Shown in pieces: positions 10,000 through 20,756 of a stretch of 64,000 bases of DNA; position 1 is the first letter of the stretch, and every line of letters begins with the position of its first letter. The DNA lies in NCBI GenBank assembly GCA_002633025.1, contig NMRB01001092.1, positions 50,819 through 114,818 on the forward strand. The letters are read 5' to 3'. The position numbers and the translations under genes were made by a program. Below the pieces are notes generated by a model. The model did no database searches and was not told the origin of the DNA. It saw nothing but the letters and a program-made list of their open reading frames with translations. This DNA comes from Notospermus geniculatus (Eukaryota; Nemertea; Pilidiophora; Heteronemertea; Lineidae).

Positions 10000-11456
10000 A
10001 ACTAGGACCTGAAACTTTGGGATTTTCCGTTAAACATGGCAACTTTTGCCAAGTTTCATTGAATTCTGAGATGTCAACTCCAAAAAGTGTCTAAAAAGTG
10101 CCATTCTCTCAGAATATGGCTCTCATCTTGTGGTTTTTATGAAAGGTAATAATCTCTAGATTCACGAGAATGCCAGATTTGTGAGGATTCGCCGTGTACT
10201 ATGTGAAAACGGCGATTTATCGAGCGAGTTGGGAAACAAAACGGCCGTTCCTAGGCCTATCTATGCATTGCGAAATGGTCATGTTGCACTCACTATGGCC
10301 TATCCGTGTGTATGTGTTGTCGGTAAGGGTTGCTTTTACGGGCCTGCAGCCCTTTCTGATGGCCCTTCGGGCCATAGGCCTAATGGCACGTTTTTTTGCC
10401 AACACTGGTTAAGTTCCTGTGGCCGCATGCACACGCATGACACCGCTGACCGCTTGCTTTTCACGATTAGGCCTATCATCATGTCATGATGTGATCTGTG
10501 TTTGCGCGTCAGTTTTGGGCCGTGGAAATCCGTAGGCCTAGGCCTACTGATGTTAACAAAATAAAATCCAGTTTAGCCTACCCATTCCCATACAAACCTG
10601 CAGTTTTTACTGCCAAAATTGCGGGACAAGTAATCCTTCAGAAAGTCGTGAAAGTGGCTGAAAATGTCGCGCGGTCATGCCTGCATTAATGTGCATGCCA
10701 TGGATGATGCCGCATTTCAACCATGTCAACTGGCATTGACTGGCAGTGCGTCATGCTGTTGGCTGATGCGGAAGTGACGCGCAGGCCGAGAAACAATTGA
10801 AAAATCAATAATCGTAAACTAGGTCAGCGGTTCACCCGGTCCAGGGTATGTTCTTAAATGAACCCGACGACAAAATGATGTCCGGGGTTGAGAGAAGTAG
10901 GCCTAAGTAGGAGCTGAAGATGATCTGTGAGGGTAGGCCTATTTTGCCACAAACAACATTGTTAATGTTACCCGGTACCAAAGATGCAGAACAGTAGAGA
11001 AGTTATAGTCCGGGAGCTGGGCGACATTTATTTAAGCTGGAAACTATGCGCAGTATTTTGTATATTGTAGGGTACTCTTAACATGTACCCCAAAAACCCG
11101 ATTCTTAAGTTTCCCGGTTGGTGGAGCCACCAGAGGGCGCCAACGAAAGAATTCCAAAATTGCATTTTATTTCATATTTTATGCTACAAATACAATCTAA
11201 GCAACATCAAATAGACAAAATTAACCTTACTAAACAAATTCCCGTAATTTAAGAACACATTATGTGGTGGAATAGCCATTTAAGAAGGGGGTGAAGTCGG
11301 TGCAAGTTGTAATTTATTCAGTCTGAGCACTACAAGAGAGAAACTACTTTCAAAAGTTCCATTAACCCCTTCGCGCCGAGTCTCGACTTTGGTCGAGATA
11401 GGCCTGTCGGCCTACCACACACCCTCGTATGGCAAGCCGTTTGTTCATTATTTCCC
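10000..11456. other. No supportable gene
   Basis: Mixed-composition DNA with several AGGCCT and AGGCCTAGGCCT motifs (10242, 10537, 10903) and a short palindrome TGGCCCTTCGGGCCA near 10360. Open frames of 60-100 codons here show no recognised domain, codon pattern or splice context. Confidence 0.5.
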
Positions 11457-11918
11457 AAAACTTAGTTTTTGCTCCAGAAACTAGGTTTCTGACTTCAAAA
11501 ACTAAGTTTCTGGTCCAGAAACTTAGTTTTTGGACATCTAACTAGTACTTTGGATCCAGAAACTTAGTTTCACGAGCAAAAACTAAGATTCTGCACCAAA
11601 AACTAAGTTTCTGGACCGAAATCTTGGTTTCTGAAGTCAAAAACTTAGTTTCGGGCCAAAAACTTAGTTTCTGCTTGCAAAAACCCAGTTATGGAAAGCT
11701 GTCGTTCATTAAAGGCAGAAACCATGTTTTTGACTTCAGAAACTAAGTTTTTGGCCCAGACTTAGTTTTTGACCATCAAACTTGTACTTTGGATCCAAAA
11801 ACTAAGTTTCTGAATCATAAACTAAGTTTCTGGACCAAAAACTTGGTTTCTGAAGTCAAAAACTTAGTTTCTGGCAAAAACTTAGTTTCTGCCTGAAACT
11901 AAGTTTTTGCCAGAAACA
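11457..11918. repeat. Alternating-orientation minisatellite, core AAACTAAGTTTCTGG
   Basis: The core AAACTAAGTTT and its reverse complement AAACTTAGTTT alternate along about 460 bp, separated by CTGGWCC, TTTTGACTTCA or similar spacers. Adjacent cores are inverted, so the array could fold into many small stems. It ends exactly at the solo LTR at 11919. Confidence 0.9.
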
Positions 11919-12347
11919 TGTCGATATCTGCAGGGAGATTTCTACTGAACTTGTTGTGGAGATCCAGGAGAGAGCAGAAAAGCACGACTTGACTCATTGG
12001 TTTCTAACTAACATCTGATTTATTGGTCTAAGAAACACATGGCATTGCATATTACATAATACAAGCGGAAATAACAGTTCACTGAGTTGGTAATTCCTAA
12101 AGATAACAAGAGTGCCTGTTCTCAGGCTCTGGTGTGAGAGAAAGATATTTTTGTTGGCTGAACTAATTGGTAGATTACTATAGAAACAGGACGTCTTTGT
12201 GATGATTATGTAATGATAATCGGCTAAGTTAGCTGAAAGAGAGAGCCTGTAGTCAAGAGGTCTGAGAATGTTGTTTTAGGGAAAGTTAATTATGGTGATA
12301 AGATTGGCTAATGCTAATAACATTGAAATTTGACAGAATTCTCGACA
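11919..12347 (-). mobile_element. Solo LTR of the BEL/Pao element
   Basis: 429 bp, the same length as both LTRs of the element at 31360-33810 and the same orientation. It is bounded by TGTCGA and TCGACA. It differs from them at several sites (for example CTTGTTGTGGAGATCC against CTTTTTGACTAGATCC), so it is an older insertion. No internal region is attached, so LTR-LTR recombination probably removed it. The flanks AAACA and CTATT do not form a target duplication. Confidence 0.9.
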
Positions 12348-12794
12348 CTATTACTAGATGATTTGGACCCTTTATGCAAATTAAGGCACAATAGAGTTAT
12401 ACCTGCCAAACAGTCAACACGTGCTCCCAAAGAGGCTGACAGAGAAAACAGCTTATTCCACGGTTTAATGTTATTCCATGGTATTGGAGTATTTTCTCGC
12501 AATCAGACTGGCTTCATAAAATACAATGCATGCAATGTTGGTGATCCTTATCAGGGATCGGATTTTCAAAAGTCCCACAGCCTCTATTATGGCGTTAGGT
12601 CTTCTTGGCGTTATCTCCTTCAAGCACTAATCCAAAATCATCGCCACGTTAGGTTTATAGTAGTTTTGAACAACCACGCCAATGGTTGCAATTATTTCAG
12701 TCAGTTGGGAGTCAGCAGCCCTTTAACAGAATACAATTTGATGATGCACAGTTCTTCATTCTGCATTACTCTACTCCTTAAACATACCCCTTGG

Positions 12795-13038
12795 TATAGT
12801 CTGACTCAACCTAGAGGGAACATGAAAGGAATTTGAGTTATGCGAGTTATGGGAAATGTGACATGAACTGTGGTTTCTTAATAGACCCAAATAATCCAAG
12901 TGGAGAGGGTCTCTAATAGCCATTGAATGCAGAGAGTTCTAATCCACAAGGCCTTGCATTTCACTTGTGGTCAATGAATGGTCTATTTCGCATTCCAAAC
13001 ATTCCTTTCATGTTCCCTCTAGGTTTAGTCAGACTATA
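12795..13038. mobile_element. MITE with about 35-bp inverted ends
   Basis: The left end TATAGTCTGACTCAACCTAG, continuing AGGGAACATGAAAGGAAT, pairs with the right end ATTCCTTTCATGTTCCCTCT, continuing AGGTTTAGTCAGACTATA. The region 12348-12794 before it shows no recognised gene. A frame open there starts inside the LTR and is not credible. Confidence 0.85.
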
Positions 13039-13175
13039 GGTTTAAGTTACACCAGCAAATCTGGCATATTAACACCACAGAATAAGCTATTCCATCTTTA
13101 TGCATTCGACCGCCTATTCCATGAATAGCGTTATACCACAGTTTTGCTTAAACCACCGTTATGCATACCGATGGT

Positions 13176-13263
13176 ATGGGGCTAATAATGCTTGATGCCT
13201 CAGCCCCGGACGCTCTTCTCACTGTATCTTTTTGTTGAATTGCCAATAAACAAATACAATACA
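13176..13263 (+). mobile_element. 5'-truncated retroposon with 11-bp target duplication
   Basis: The direct repeats ATACCGATGGT at 13165-13175 and 13264-13274 enclose 88 bases ending CAATAAACAAATACAATACA. An AATAAA-like tail with a short simple repeat plus an 11-bp duplication is what target-primed reverse transcription leaves. The parent element was not identified. Confidence 0.7.
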
Positions 13264-13363
13264 ATACCGATGGTGGTACAACCATGAAGTTATACCTGGA
13301 ATAAGCTATACCTCCCTTAATCCACCTATGCATACGGGCCTATATGAATACGGGGCCTGATCT

Positions 13364-13490
13364 CCATCAATGTATCTGATCTCTATCAACGTATCTTGAT
13401 CTCTATCAATGTAACATCCATATACCGGAAGAAGCACCTGTACATCGGGAACGATACGACATTTACAATGTCATATTGTTGGCTCACAAA
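13364..13490. repeat. Inverted copy of the 17881-18016 segment
   Basis: ATCTCTATCAAYGTATCTTG units followed by CACCTGTACATCGGGAACGATACGACATTTACAATGTCAT correspond in reverse to 17890-18015. These are two dispersed copies, in opposite orientation, of one element end. Confidence 0.7.
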
Positions 13491-13583
13491 GTGGCCCTTA
13501 CTAGTATTTTCGTGTCAGTTTTTGCGTTTCCAATCGATTGTGGAGTCATGTTTTGTCCAATGTTATTGATCATGGTATATATA

Positions 13584-13802
13584 CAGTAAACTCGAGTTTA
13601 AACCACCGGTTCATAAGCACACCCACAGTCGAAATGGGAGTGAATAAAACATACTAATTACCACGCTGAATGACTGGAATTGCAAGAACGATCACATCCC
13701 AGTGATGGAATGAATAGTTGCCTAAGGCCTAGGGTGAAACTGACCCTACTTTGGGTGTGCTTATGAACATACCGAACCGGTGGTTTAAACTCGAGCTTAC
13801 TG
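13584..13802. mobile_element. TA-flanked MITE, 219 bp
   Basis: The ends CAGTAAACTCGAGTTTAAAC and GTTTAAACTCGAGCTTACTG are inverted, with the match extending over CCACCGGTTC and the GCACACCC region. TA lies on both sides (13582 and 13803). Tc1/mariner-type transposases make TA duplications. Confidence 0.85.
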
Positions 13803-13804
13803 TA

Positions 13805-15353
13805 TATACGCTGAATTGTACCGGTATGTAGTTTTGTCTGAGGTCAACGAAATTTTGATACGTTGCATTGTTTTTGAGATGTTGGGTTTTTTGGGGGCTG
13901 AAAGAGCGGATGCGTATTGTGCTTGAGGCTGGATTTTCTCCCTTTCAATGAGAAATGAGTTGGGTCTGAGGACGACGAAAATAGGCCGAATCTGATTCGC
14001 ACGAGCGTGAGCTAACAGGAGTGAATTGTGAACGAAACTTGGCTCGAAAAATATTGAAGTGGTCATTAGTTTTTGTTTGTCAGTGCGTTTGATTTCATCA
14101 TAACATCGTTGTCGAGAAAAAAAAGAGACCGAATCGACGGATTTTTTCCGAGAACGCAAGACTAGCCGAATCATTTACCTGGTCGCTTGTTTTACTTCAA
14201 TCGTGTCTGCACGGATTACGCTACTACGATGTTGACTGGTCTGGGGAGGCAGCCAATCATTTTGCAAAAGAATGATGTATCACCTGTCCTGGGCCACACG
14301 TGTTCATTGTTTGTGTTGTTTCATGCCAGTGGGAAGTGCAGGTGTTATGGAGCTTGCGTGCGGTGAGTAAGGGCGGACTTCCACCTGAACGTTTTCTGTC
14401 GCAATTTTCCTTTTGTAAACTTATAGAAAATTGTCAGACACTCTGTTGCGTGATCAATTTCTCTAGCGTGGAAGAGGCCTTTAAGAGGTGATAACTAGGT
14501 CACGTTTTGGCGATGTGTAGGAGTGAATTGTTATTACTAGTATGAGCTCGGAGGAAATATTTTTTCCTCCAGGTTATGAGCATGTCATTTAATTTGTAAA
14601 ATCCATAATGATTGCGTTTGTTTTGTGTGACTTTCGGATTTAGGGTCATTTTGGCCGACGATTGGAGCTTATATTAGATTTTTTTTCTTAATGCCGAGTA
14701 AAATCTTCTACACTTTTGTTTCAGGTTCAACTATACGAAACGGAACTTAACAGGTGGATTCCTTTCAACGTTGAAGCAATGGGTAGCCGAGGTATTGCAT
14801 ATTGCAGCAAGAAACATTAGGCAATATCACCCATTAGAATTCCTGTTTATACTGGATATCCCCCACAATATCCAGGCCTAATCATGCTAATAAAACCAGG
14901 CTACTTCACAACTTATATTTTCCTAGGTTCTGAGAAGGGATCATCTTCAAAGAAAAATTTTATCACCACAGTCAATCCAATAGTTTATATTATTTTTTGT
15001 TAAGCCAGGTCAGTCCTCAACTTGGCAATGCTTGGAGAAACCGCCTACTTATCCAGTGGGTGGCTCATTGTGAATAACGGACCTTAGTGGGGGTCAACTC
15101 AGCGTGTACCTTTGCTACAGACAAAATTTATGCAAATCCTGATTGGCTTGAACGATTTTGATGATATAAAGATTATTTTTCATGTTTGAAGATCCCTGTC
15201 AGGGTCTAAGGAGACTAACATTCCAAAGTTGCCTGGTTTGGCCTCAAAATGTTTTGGTGACACCCTATTATTCTAAGTGATAACTTCCTCAGAAAATACA
15301 ATTAGACATGTGGATCATGATGATTTTGATAATAAATAGTGATACAACCTATT
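13805..15353. other. Mostly unique DNA; one weak exon candidate
   Basis: No gene is supported. After an acceptor-like TTTTGTTTCAG ending near 14724 the frame FNYTKRNLTGGFLSTLKQWV (continuing AEVLHIAARNIRQ) stays open about 50 codons to a TAA. This length can occur by chance, and no donor, partner exon or domain was found. Confidence 0.3.
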
Positions 15354-15863
15354 CACTGTGACCTACCAAAAGAGGGTAATTTATATTACCCTCGTAAAAT
15401 GGCGGCTCTCCAGTCTGTCGATTCAGTCGGATTTTTGGCTCCTGTTCCTTACAAGATGTAGCTACGAAGCTGGCTTTTTGCAGGTAGGTGGAGAAAATGT
15501 TACTCTTTCAAGTCATCTATAGCATAACATGCTGAAATCCCGATCTTTCGCGAAATTAGACGCTGAAATTTGGCGATTGGACGAGGGTTATATAGATTCA
15601 GTTAGATTCAAATCTCCCGGTTATATTACCCTCGTCAAAGTGGGCATTTTCATGGCCAAATTACTCGAATAGTAGCACTTACAGGGGTTCGTCACATATA
15701 CTGGCATGTTCCTGACAGTTTTATCTACAAGCACATCCATAGTGGGACTGCTAAAATTGAATAGGGCAGGAATAAGAGCAGATAAACTTACCGAGTCGAC
15801 AGACTGGAGAGCCGCCATTTTACGAGGGTAATATAGATTACCCTCTTTTGGTAGGTCACAGTG
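15354..15863. mobile_element. MITE with about 73-bp inverted ends, 510 bp
   Basis: The left arm CACTGTGACCTACCAAAAGA (through AATGGCGGCTCTCCAGTCTGTCGA) is repeated in reverse at 15790-15863 with few mismatches. The inner region repeats the TTATATTACCCTCGT motif near 15620. No transposase frame is present, so it is non-autonomous. Confidence 0.9.
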
Positions 15864-16518
15864 CTATTACAGTATTTGAATTGTCCATCTACTTTCTGTT
15901 ACTCCCATTCATGACCCTCCACTTGAGCCCTGTCGCCACCAGGCTTGTTTTTATATGAAGCTGAGTTGTTATCGACTCATTTTTGGACATGGTGTCTGTC
16001 TGTCTTTGTGTGAGCCTGTGTGTCGGTCTGTCTGTTCAGTCTGTCACACCTATAACTTTGTTCCTGCAAGAGCTACAGACCTGGAAATGTGACCTACCCC
16101 CAGGTAACATGACCTAAGCTACAAGATGAAATGAAAATTTCAGGTCTCCGATACCTGGTTCATGGTGTAATAAGACACATCAAAAGTTGAGATTTTGTTT
16201 TGTCACACTTTTGTTTCTTGAATAACTTGTCTCTGAGGCAAGGTAGAGCGCTATTAACAAGTTCCTTCCCTATGTTTATGGTCATTGACAAGATACTGGC
16301 ATCAACAAATTTATTGCCCAGGGTCAGCAACATAATGATATTGACATATCAAATGTGATATTTTGATATGTCGGGAGCCCTGCCACAGTAAGCGACTCAT
16401 CCATTGCAACTGAAATTTTCAGTTTGCACCTTCTTGGCCGCATGATATTTGCTGATATCATGGCGAGATTTGATATTGAAAGTTGATAAGTCAGAATCCG
16501 GTGATGTTAGGAGCTTAA

Positions 16519-16757
16519 AGGAGTTAGACGCCGAAGTTGTAAACAAGCTGGTTTGTTTACAAATATGGTCGGCAAACTAGTTTTATTCCTTCGTGCAGGT
16601 GGCAGCACCCGTGATCGTTAGACTGGTTCCCGGTCCGATGCAACTCACTCACGATATTCACGTCAGTACATATCGCCGACAATAGGTGGCAGCACCGCAG
16701 GCGTCCGTGGATAGAGAACCAGTGAGTGAGTGTTTACAACTTTGGCGTCTAACTCCT
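16519..16757. mobile_element. TTAA-flanked MITE, 239 bp
   Basis: The inverted ends AGGAGTTAGACGCCGAAGTT and AACTTTGGCGTCTAACTCCT are flanked by TTAA at 16515 and 16758. TTAA targeting is the piggyBac hallmark. A truncated copy in the opposite internal orientation lies at 61311-61480. Confidence 0.85.
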
Positions 16758-16759
16758 TT

Positions 16760-17480
16760 AAAACCTTCACCTACACCTAGGTTGTCAAGGATGAGCTTTC
16801 AGATTACGCAATGACCCTGAACGTCAGAGGTCAAGATCAAGGTCAAACAGTTCTAAAGTGCAGATCTGCTCAGAATTTCGGGAGAAAACTAATTAGAAGC
16901 CCGAACTAACCATCTCCTTTATGTTTAATCAAACATGCCTGTTCCAGTTACGCAATACGTCTCAAGGTCAGAGGTCAAGGTCACCGTCAACCGTCACAGA
17001 TAACATGAGATAAGTCAGAACCTGGTGATGGTGGAAGCCTTAAACCTTCCCCTACAGCTAGGTTATGAAAGATGACAATTGATACTTGCATAACCATCCC
17101 CTATAGGATCAAGGGTCCCTGTTCCAGTTATATCAAATACTTCTCAAGGTCACACATCAAGGTCACAGTCAACTAGCTCTACAGGGTGGGCCAAACAAAG
17201 TGTCCCTCGAACAATGGCATTTCTATTGTTTGCCTATTGTTCGAGGGACACTTTCTCTGGCCCACCCTGTAGAGTAGTAAACTTCTCATTTGAAACCATC
17301 GACATCGCTCCGATGTCCTTTTCTTGTTTTCAGTTTGCAGCTGCTTGGTCGCATGATATTTGCTGATATCATGGCGAGATTTGATATGCAAATTTGATAA
17401 CATGAGATAAGTCAGAACCTGGTTATGGTAGAAGCCAAAAACCTTCACCTACACCTCTGTTATCAAGGATGACCTCGGTT
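16760..17480. repeat. Tandemly related units rich in AGGTCA half-sites
   Basis: Units of the form CCTGTTCCAGTTA, then CTCAAGGTCAGAGGTCAAGGTCA, then GATAAGTCAGAACCTGG, then CCTTCACCTACACCT recur at least three times and match 9707-9822. They are non-coding. Confidence 0.6.
17182..17269. mobile_element. TA-flanked MITE, 88 bp, with an empty site at 9766
   Basis: CAGGGTGGGCCAAACAAAGT at the left pairs with the right end ACTTTCTCTGGCCCACCCTG; the inner TGTCCCTCGAACAATRG part is nearly perfect. TA flanks both ends (17180, 17270). The paralogous repeat at 9761-9780 reads CTCTAGAG, the exact uninterrupted site, which proves both insertion and TA duplication. Confidence 0.95.
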
Positions 17481-17527
17481 CATACACTGGTCGAGGGTGC
17501 ATGGGCGTTAACTTCTAAAAACATAGG

Positions 17528-17650
17528 GCCGATTTCACAAATGGTGTTTAAGACCTACACGCGTGTAACGTCGTCAAATGCATGGTGGAAGAGCGTGCAT
17601 TTAGTGAAGTTACACGTGTCTAGGTCTTAAACACCCTTTGTGAAATCGGC
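17528..17650. mobile_element. Foldback MITE, 123 bp
   Basis: GCCGATTTCACAAATGGTGT then TTAAGACCTACACGCGTGTAAC at the left pairs with GTTACACGTGTCTAGGTCTT then AAACACCCTTTGTGAAATCGGC at the right. Few mismatches; no coding content. Confidence 0.9.
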
Positions 17651-18235
17651 ACGTACTGTCTAATCGGCGTATATTTAGTTACGCTCGGCGAGGAAAAAAG
17701 TAGTGAGAATCACGCCACTGTGCTCGCCTGATTATGCAATGAACAGCAAATCCAAGTAAGCTATTCGAACACGTCATTATTGACAGGTTGCCAGACGCTC
17801 AATTTAGTCGCATAATCCTCTGAAGTTTGATACACACATATCACTTACAAAAATAAATCCATCATTTCCCTAAACCGGACCAGAATCAACAAGATGACAT
17901 TGTAAATGTCGTATGGTTCCCGATGTACAGGTTGTTCTACAAGAATGGTACACTGATAGAGATCAAGATACATTGACAGAGATCAGATATATGTACATTG
18001 ATAGAGATCGGGATACACTGACAGAGATCAGGATCCTTGATGTGATGTGATGTGGTGCGGTACGGTGTGGTGTGGTGCGTTGCGATATGATATGACATAC
18101 GATATGATATGATATGGTATGATATGATATATGACACGACACGACACGACACGATACGACATGACATGACATATGATATGATATATGACATGAACTTGAT
18201 CTCATGCCAATAACTCATCCCATGGTTGACCATGA

Positions 18236-18619
18236 CCTGAATATCTGATCATCATGGTCATTGCATAATCGAAATGGACATTCTCAATAACCTAAGTATG
18301 TCTGATATCATGCCTCTACCTCTACCACAGGCAGAGATATTTCAAATTATCAAGTTTGACCTTGACCTTGACCTCTGATTATCAAAGTCGTTGCATTATC
18401 GAAATCGGCATCATCAATAATCTAAGTATAGGCGATATCGTGCCTCTATCTCTACGACAGGCACAGATATTTCAGATTATCAAGTTTGACCTTGACCTTG
18501 ACCTCTGATCATCGAGGTCGTTGCATAATCGGAATGAGCATCATCAATAACCTAAGTATGGGTGATATCATGCCTCTATCTCTACCACAGGCAGAGATAT
18601 TTCAAATTATCAAGTTTGA
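18236..18619. repeat. 130-bp tandem array, about three units
   Basis: Landmark CTAAGTATR recurs at 18292, 18422 and 18552. Units end in ATTATCAAGTTTGACCTTGA then CCTTGACCTCTGA. The doubled TGACCTTGACCT resembles direct repeats of nuclear-receptor half-sites. No function is implied by sequence alone. Confidence 0.85.
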
Positions 18620-19072
18620 TATATCAAAATCTCATGATATTTCAATCACCTGGACACGTGAGGCTGAGAATTTTAACATAGTCCAGTCCTTGGATAAGCA
18701 GGCATGAACTAAAACTTGTTTCATGTTGCTCAGTTGACAATATGGCAAGTTATCTCAAAATATCAAATTTGTGATATTGATATCACCATGACCCCTACAT
18801 CTCAGATCAAAAGTAATCAGTCCATTCGATTCCTAGGGTATGAAAACCTAAGGGTAGAACTTGTTTCTGTTGCTCTAGGTGCTAAAGGAGCCGAGTTATG
18901 GCATCGGATAAAAGCGTGACAGACAAAATATCAAGTCTGATATGTTGATTACATCATGATGGAGGCATCTGATGTTGAAAATGATTAGCTCATTGGATTG
19001 CCCAGGTTGACAAACCTAGGGGTAGGATGTGTTACCAGGACTGTAGCTGTTGAAGGAGATGAGATATGGAGG

Positions 19073-19160
19073 CGTGACAGACGGACGGACGGACAGACAG
19101 ACACACAGACAGACACACAGACAGACACACAGATACACAGACACACAGACAGACAGACAC
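19073..19160. repeat. GGAC/GACA/CACA microsatellite
   Basis: GACAGACGGACGGACGGACA passes into (GACA)n and (CACAGA)n. It sits just inside the right end of the 17912-19208 element. Translated frames through it are low complexity. Confidence 0.9.
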
Positions 19161-19723
19161 CACGACCAAAAACAATATGGTTCCCGATCTTGATGATCGG
19201 GAACCATAAAAACGTTTCGAGCTACTCACATTTGCTTCGTACACACCGCCAGCTCGAATGTTTGTTTGGTTCCTACTCCAGATGGCGCTTGCTTTGGTGA
19301 TAGTTCTACGTCAGGTACACGCGATTGAACTTCCGGTTGACTCTTTGGGCAACTCTACCATTAGAGAATTGGGCACATGGGCCTCCATTTGTGACACTGG
19401 TATTAAACCTGTGTAGTTTGTGTGTATCAATTGCCGGCCAAATTGTGATGGTGCATTGGGGTGATGAACATTTGCTTTAAGGGCATCGAGTGGCTTGGAT
19501 CCCACCGAGTCCACGGAATTTCCTCAGGGGTTTGTGTGTCGTGATGAAGGGAGCAAGGGCTTATAACCCATGATGTTTTCAGGATGCCAATATTGGTGAA
19601 ATACCCACTAAGAGCCAACGCGCACGAGAAAACTCTTTGGTGGAGCTGCACCTTCATTTGTCTCAAGACGTGCCACCACCCCATGATAGGCCTAATATAA
19701 TACGTGATCTGTTTTATTTTCAG

Positions 19724-19866
19724 TAACATTTGATCAATTTTACAACTTCCTGGCGACAGCAGCAGATTACCCAAAGTATACCGGCATTCGGGCTCTCAAA
19801 CAACAGATCGACAACTTGTTGAGGGCGTTTACAGCTTGTGTCCGCGCCTGTGACGTTCATCAATAG
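19724..19866 (+). CDS. Possible terminal exon (about 46 residues)
   Basis: An acceptor TTTTATTTTCAG ends at 19723. Frame from 19725 reads TFDQFYNFLATAADYPKYTG then IRALKQQIDNLLRAFTAC then VRACDVHQ and stops at TAG 19864-19866. The peptide is helix-like and ordinary in composition, and the acceptor is good. No upstream exon in a matching phase and no known domain was recognised. The flanks (19210-19720, 19867-20200) show nothing else. A chance open frame remains likely. Confidence 0.25.
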
Positions 19867-20200
19867 TCTTTTAAAACGTTCCTCACCGGCGGAGTTCGAA
19901 GCTGCTCGATTTCCATGGACTCTTATCCAGAAAACGACACGCGGCAGAAGACACGCTCGTGAAAAGGCCACAAACAAGTCGTACAGGAAAATGGTTTCGG
20001 CGAGAATTTCAAACCATGACGCAGTGCAATAAATAAATAAAGGAATGCTGTTGACCCCGATCCAATCGCGAGGCTGACGTCATGTGGTTCGCGGAGAATT
20101 AAAGGTTATGAAGATTTTTGTGGCATATTTCAACCGACCTAGGAGGTACATCACAGCAGGGATGTTTTGTTAAGACATCCCCTATCACAGACTCCTGTTT

Positions 20201-20235
20201 GTATATGATAATGAGGCGACCTCATTATCATATAC
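20201..20235. repeat. Perfect 15-bp inverted repeat, 5-base loop
   Basis: GTATATGATAATGAG and CTCATTATCATATAC enclose GCGAC. It could be the relic of a foldback element. Confidence 0.9.
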
Positions 20236-20477
20236 AATTTTGAGGTCGAAGATCAGCCTAAATAAAGTCATCACTAACACTCCACAAATGAAATACCCAA
20301 AGTGGAGACGTGGAAGTCAGTCACCTGTCCGTCATAGGATGGGGGAAATGACGAACATACAACGACACATGACTTGTACCAATTTCATCCAACAGGGAGG
20401 GGTGTGTTGGGAGACGAAATAAATTCCGCACAGATCTGCCCCTCTCCTTAGGGGGTTCGTACTGTTTTGTTTGATGC

Positions 20478-20756
20478 CCTTGAAAAGACATGGAAATTCT
20501 ACCATTTTGTTGAAATGAAAATTCCGATCAAGACTTCTCAAACTGCGTTTTGTCTATGGTCCTTGAAAAGTCATGGAAATTCCACCACTTCGTTGAAATA
20601 AAAATTCCGATCAAGACTTCTCGAATTACGTTGCTATTTTACTTCGGCGGCAATCAGCAACCGGCACGACTCCGGCATTTAAATGCGACAGAGATCGTTA
20701 TATTTCAGCAACCGGCGCGACTCCGGCATTTAAATGCGACAGAGATCGTTATATTT
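20478..20756. repeat. Two adjacent tandem duplications (93 bp and 51 bp)
   Basis: CCTTGAAAAG...ATCAAGACTTCTC occurs at 20478 and 20571. Directly after, TCAGCAACCGGCRCGACTCC...AGATCGTTATATT occurs at 20654 and 20705. All copies are non-coding. 20757-21797 holds no recognised gene; AGATTTCCAGTTAT is doubled near 21065. Confidence 0.85.

Larger units (their letters stand above)
17912..19208. mobile_element. Composite non-autonomous element with ATGGTTCCCGAT ends
   Basis: TATGGTTCCCGAT at 17912 and its inverse ATCGGGAACCATA ending 19208 may bound one element of about 1.3 kb. Inside are TGATAGAGATC repeats, an ATATGATATG/ACACGACACG low-complexity stretch (about 18033-18190), a 130-bp tandem array and a terminal GACA/CACA microsatellite. 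The 12-13-bp inverted ends could be accidental. Confidence 0.4.

Noticed and set aside
12330-12836. 168-codon plus-strand frame
   Set aside because: Its start lies inside the solo LTR and its end inside a MITE; no domain.
13797-14174. 125-codon minus-strand frame
   Set aside because: It begins or ends in a TA-flanked MITE, has unremarkable composition and no recognised motif.
17937-18233. 98-codon frame of SCRVVSYIISYH type
   Set aside because: Low-complexity ATATGATATG/ACGACACG repeat translation.
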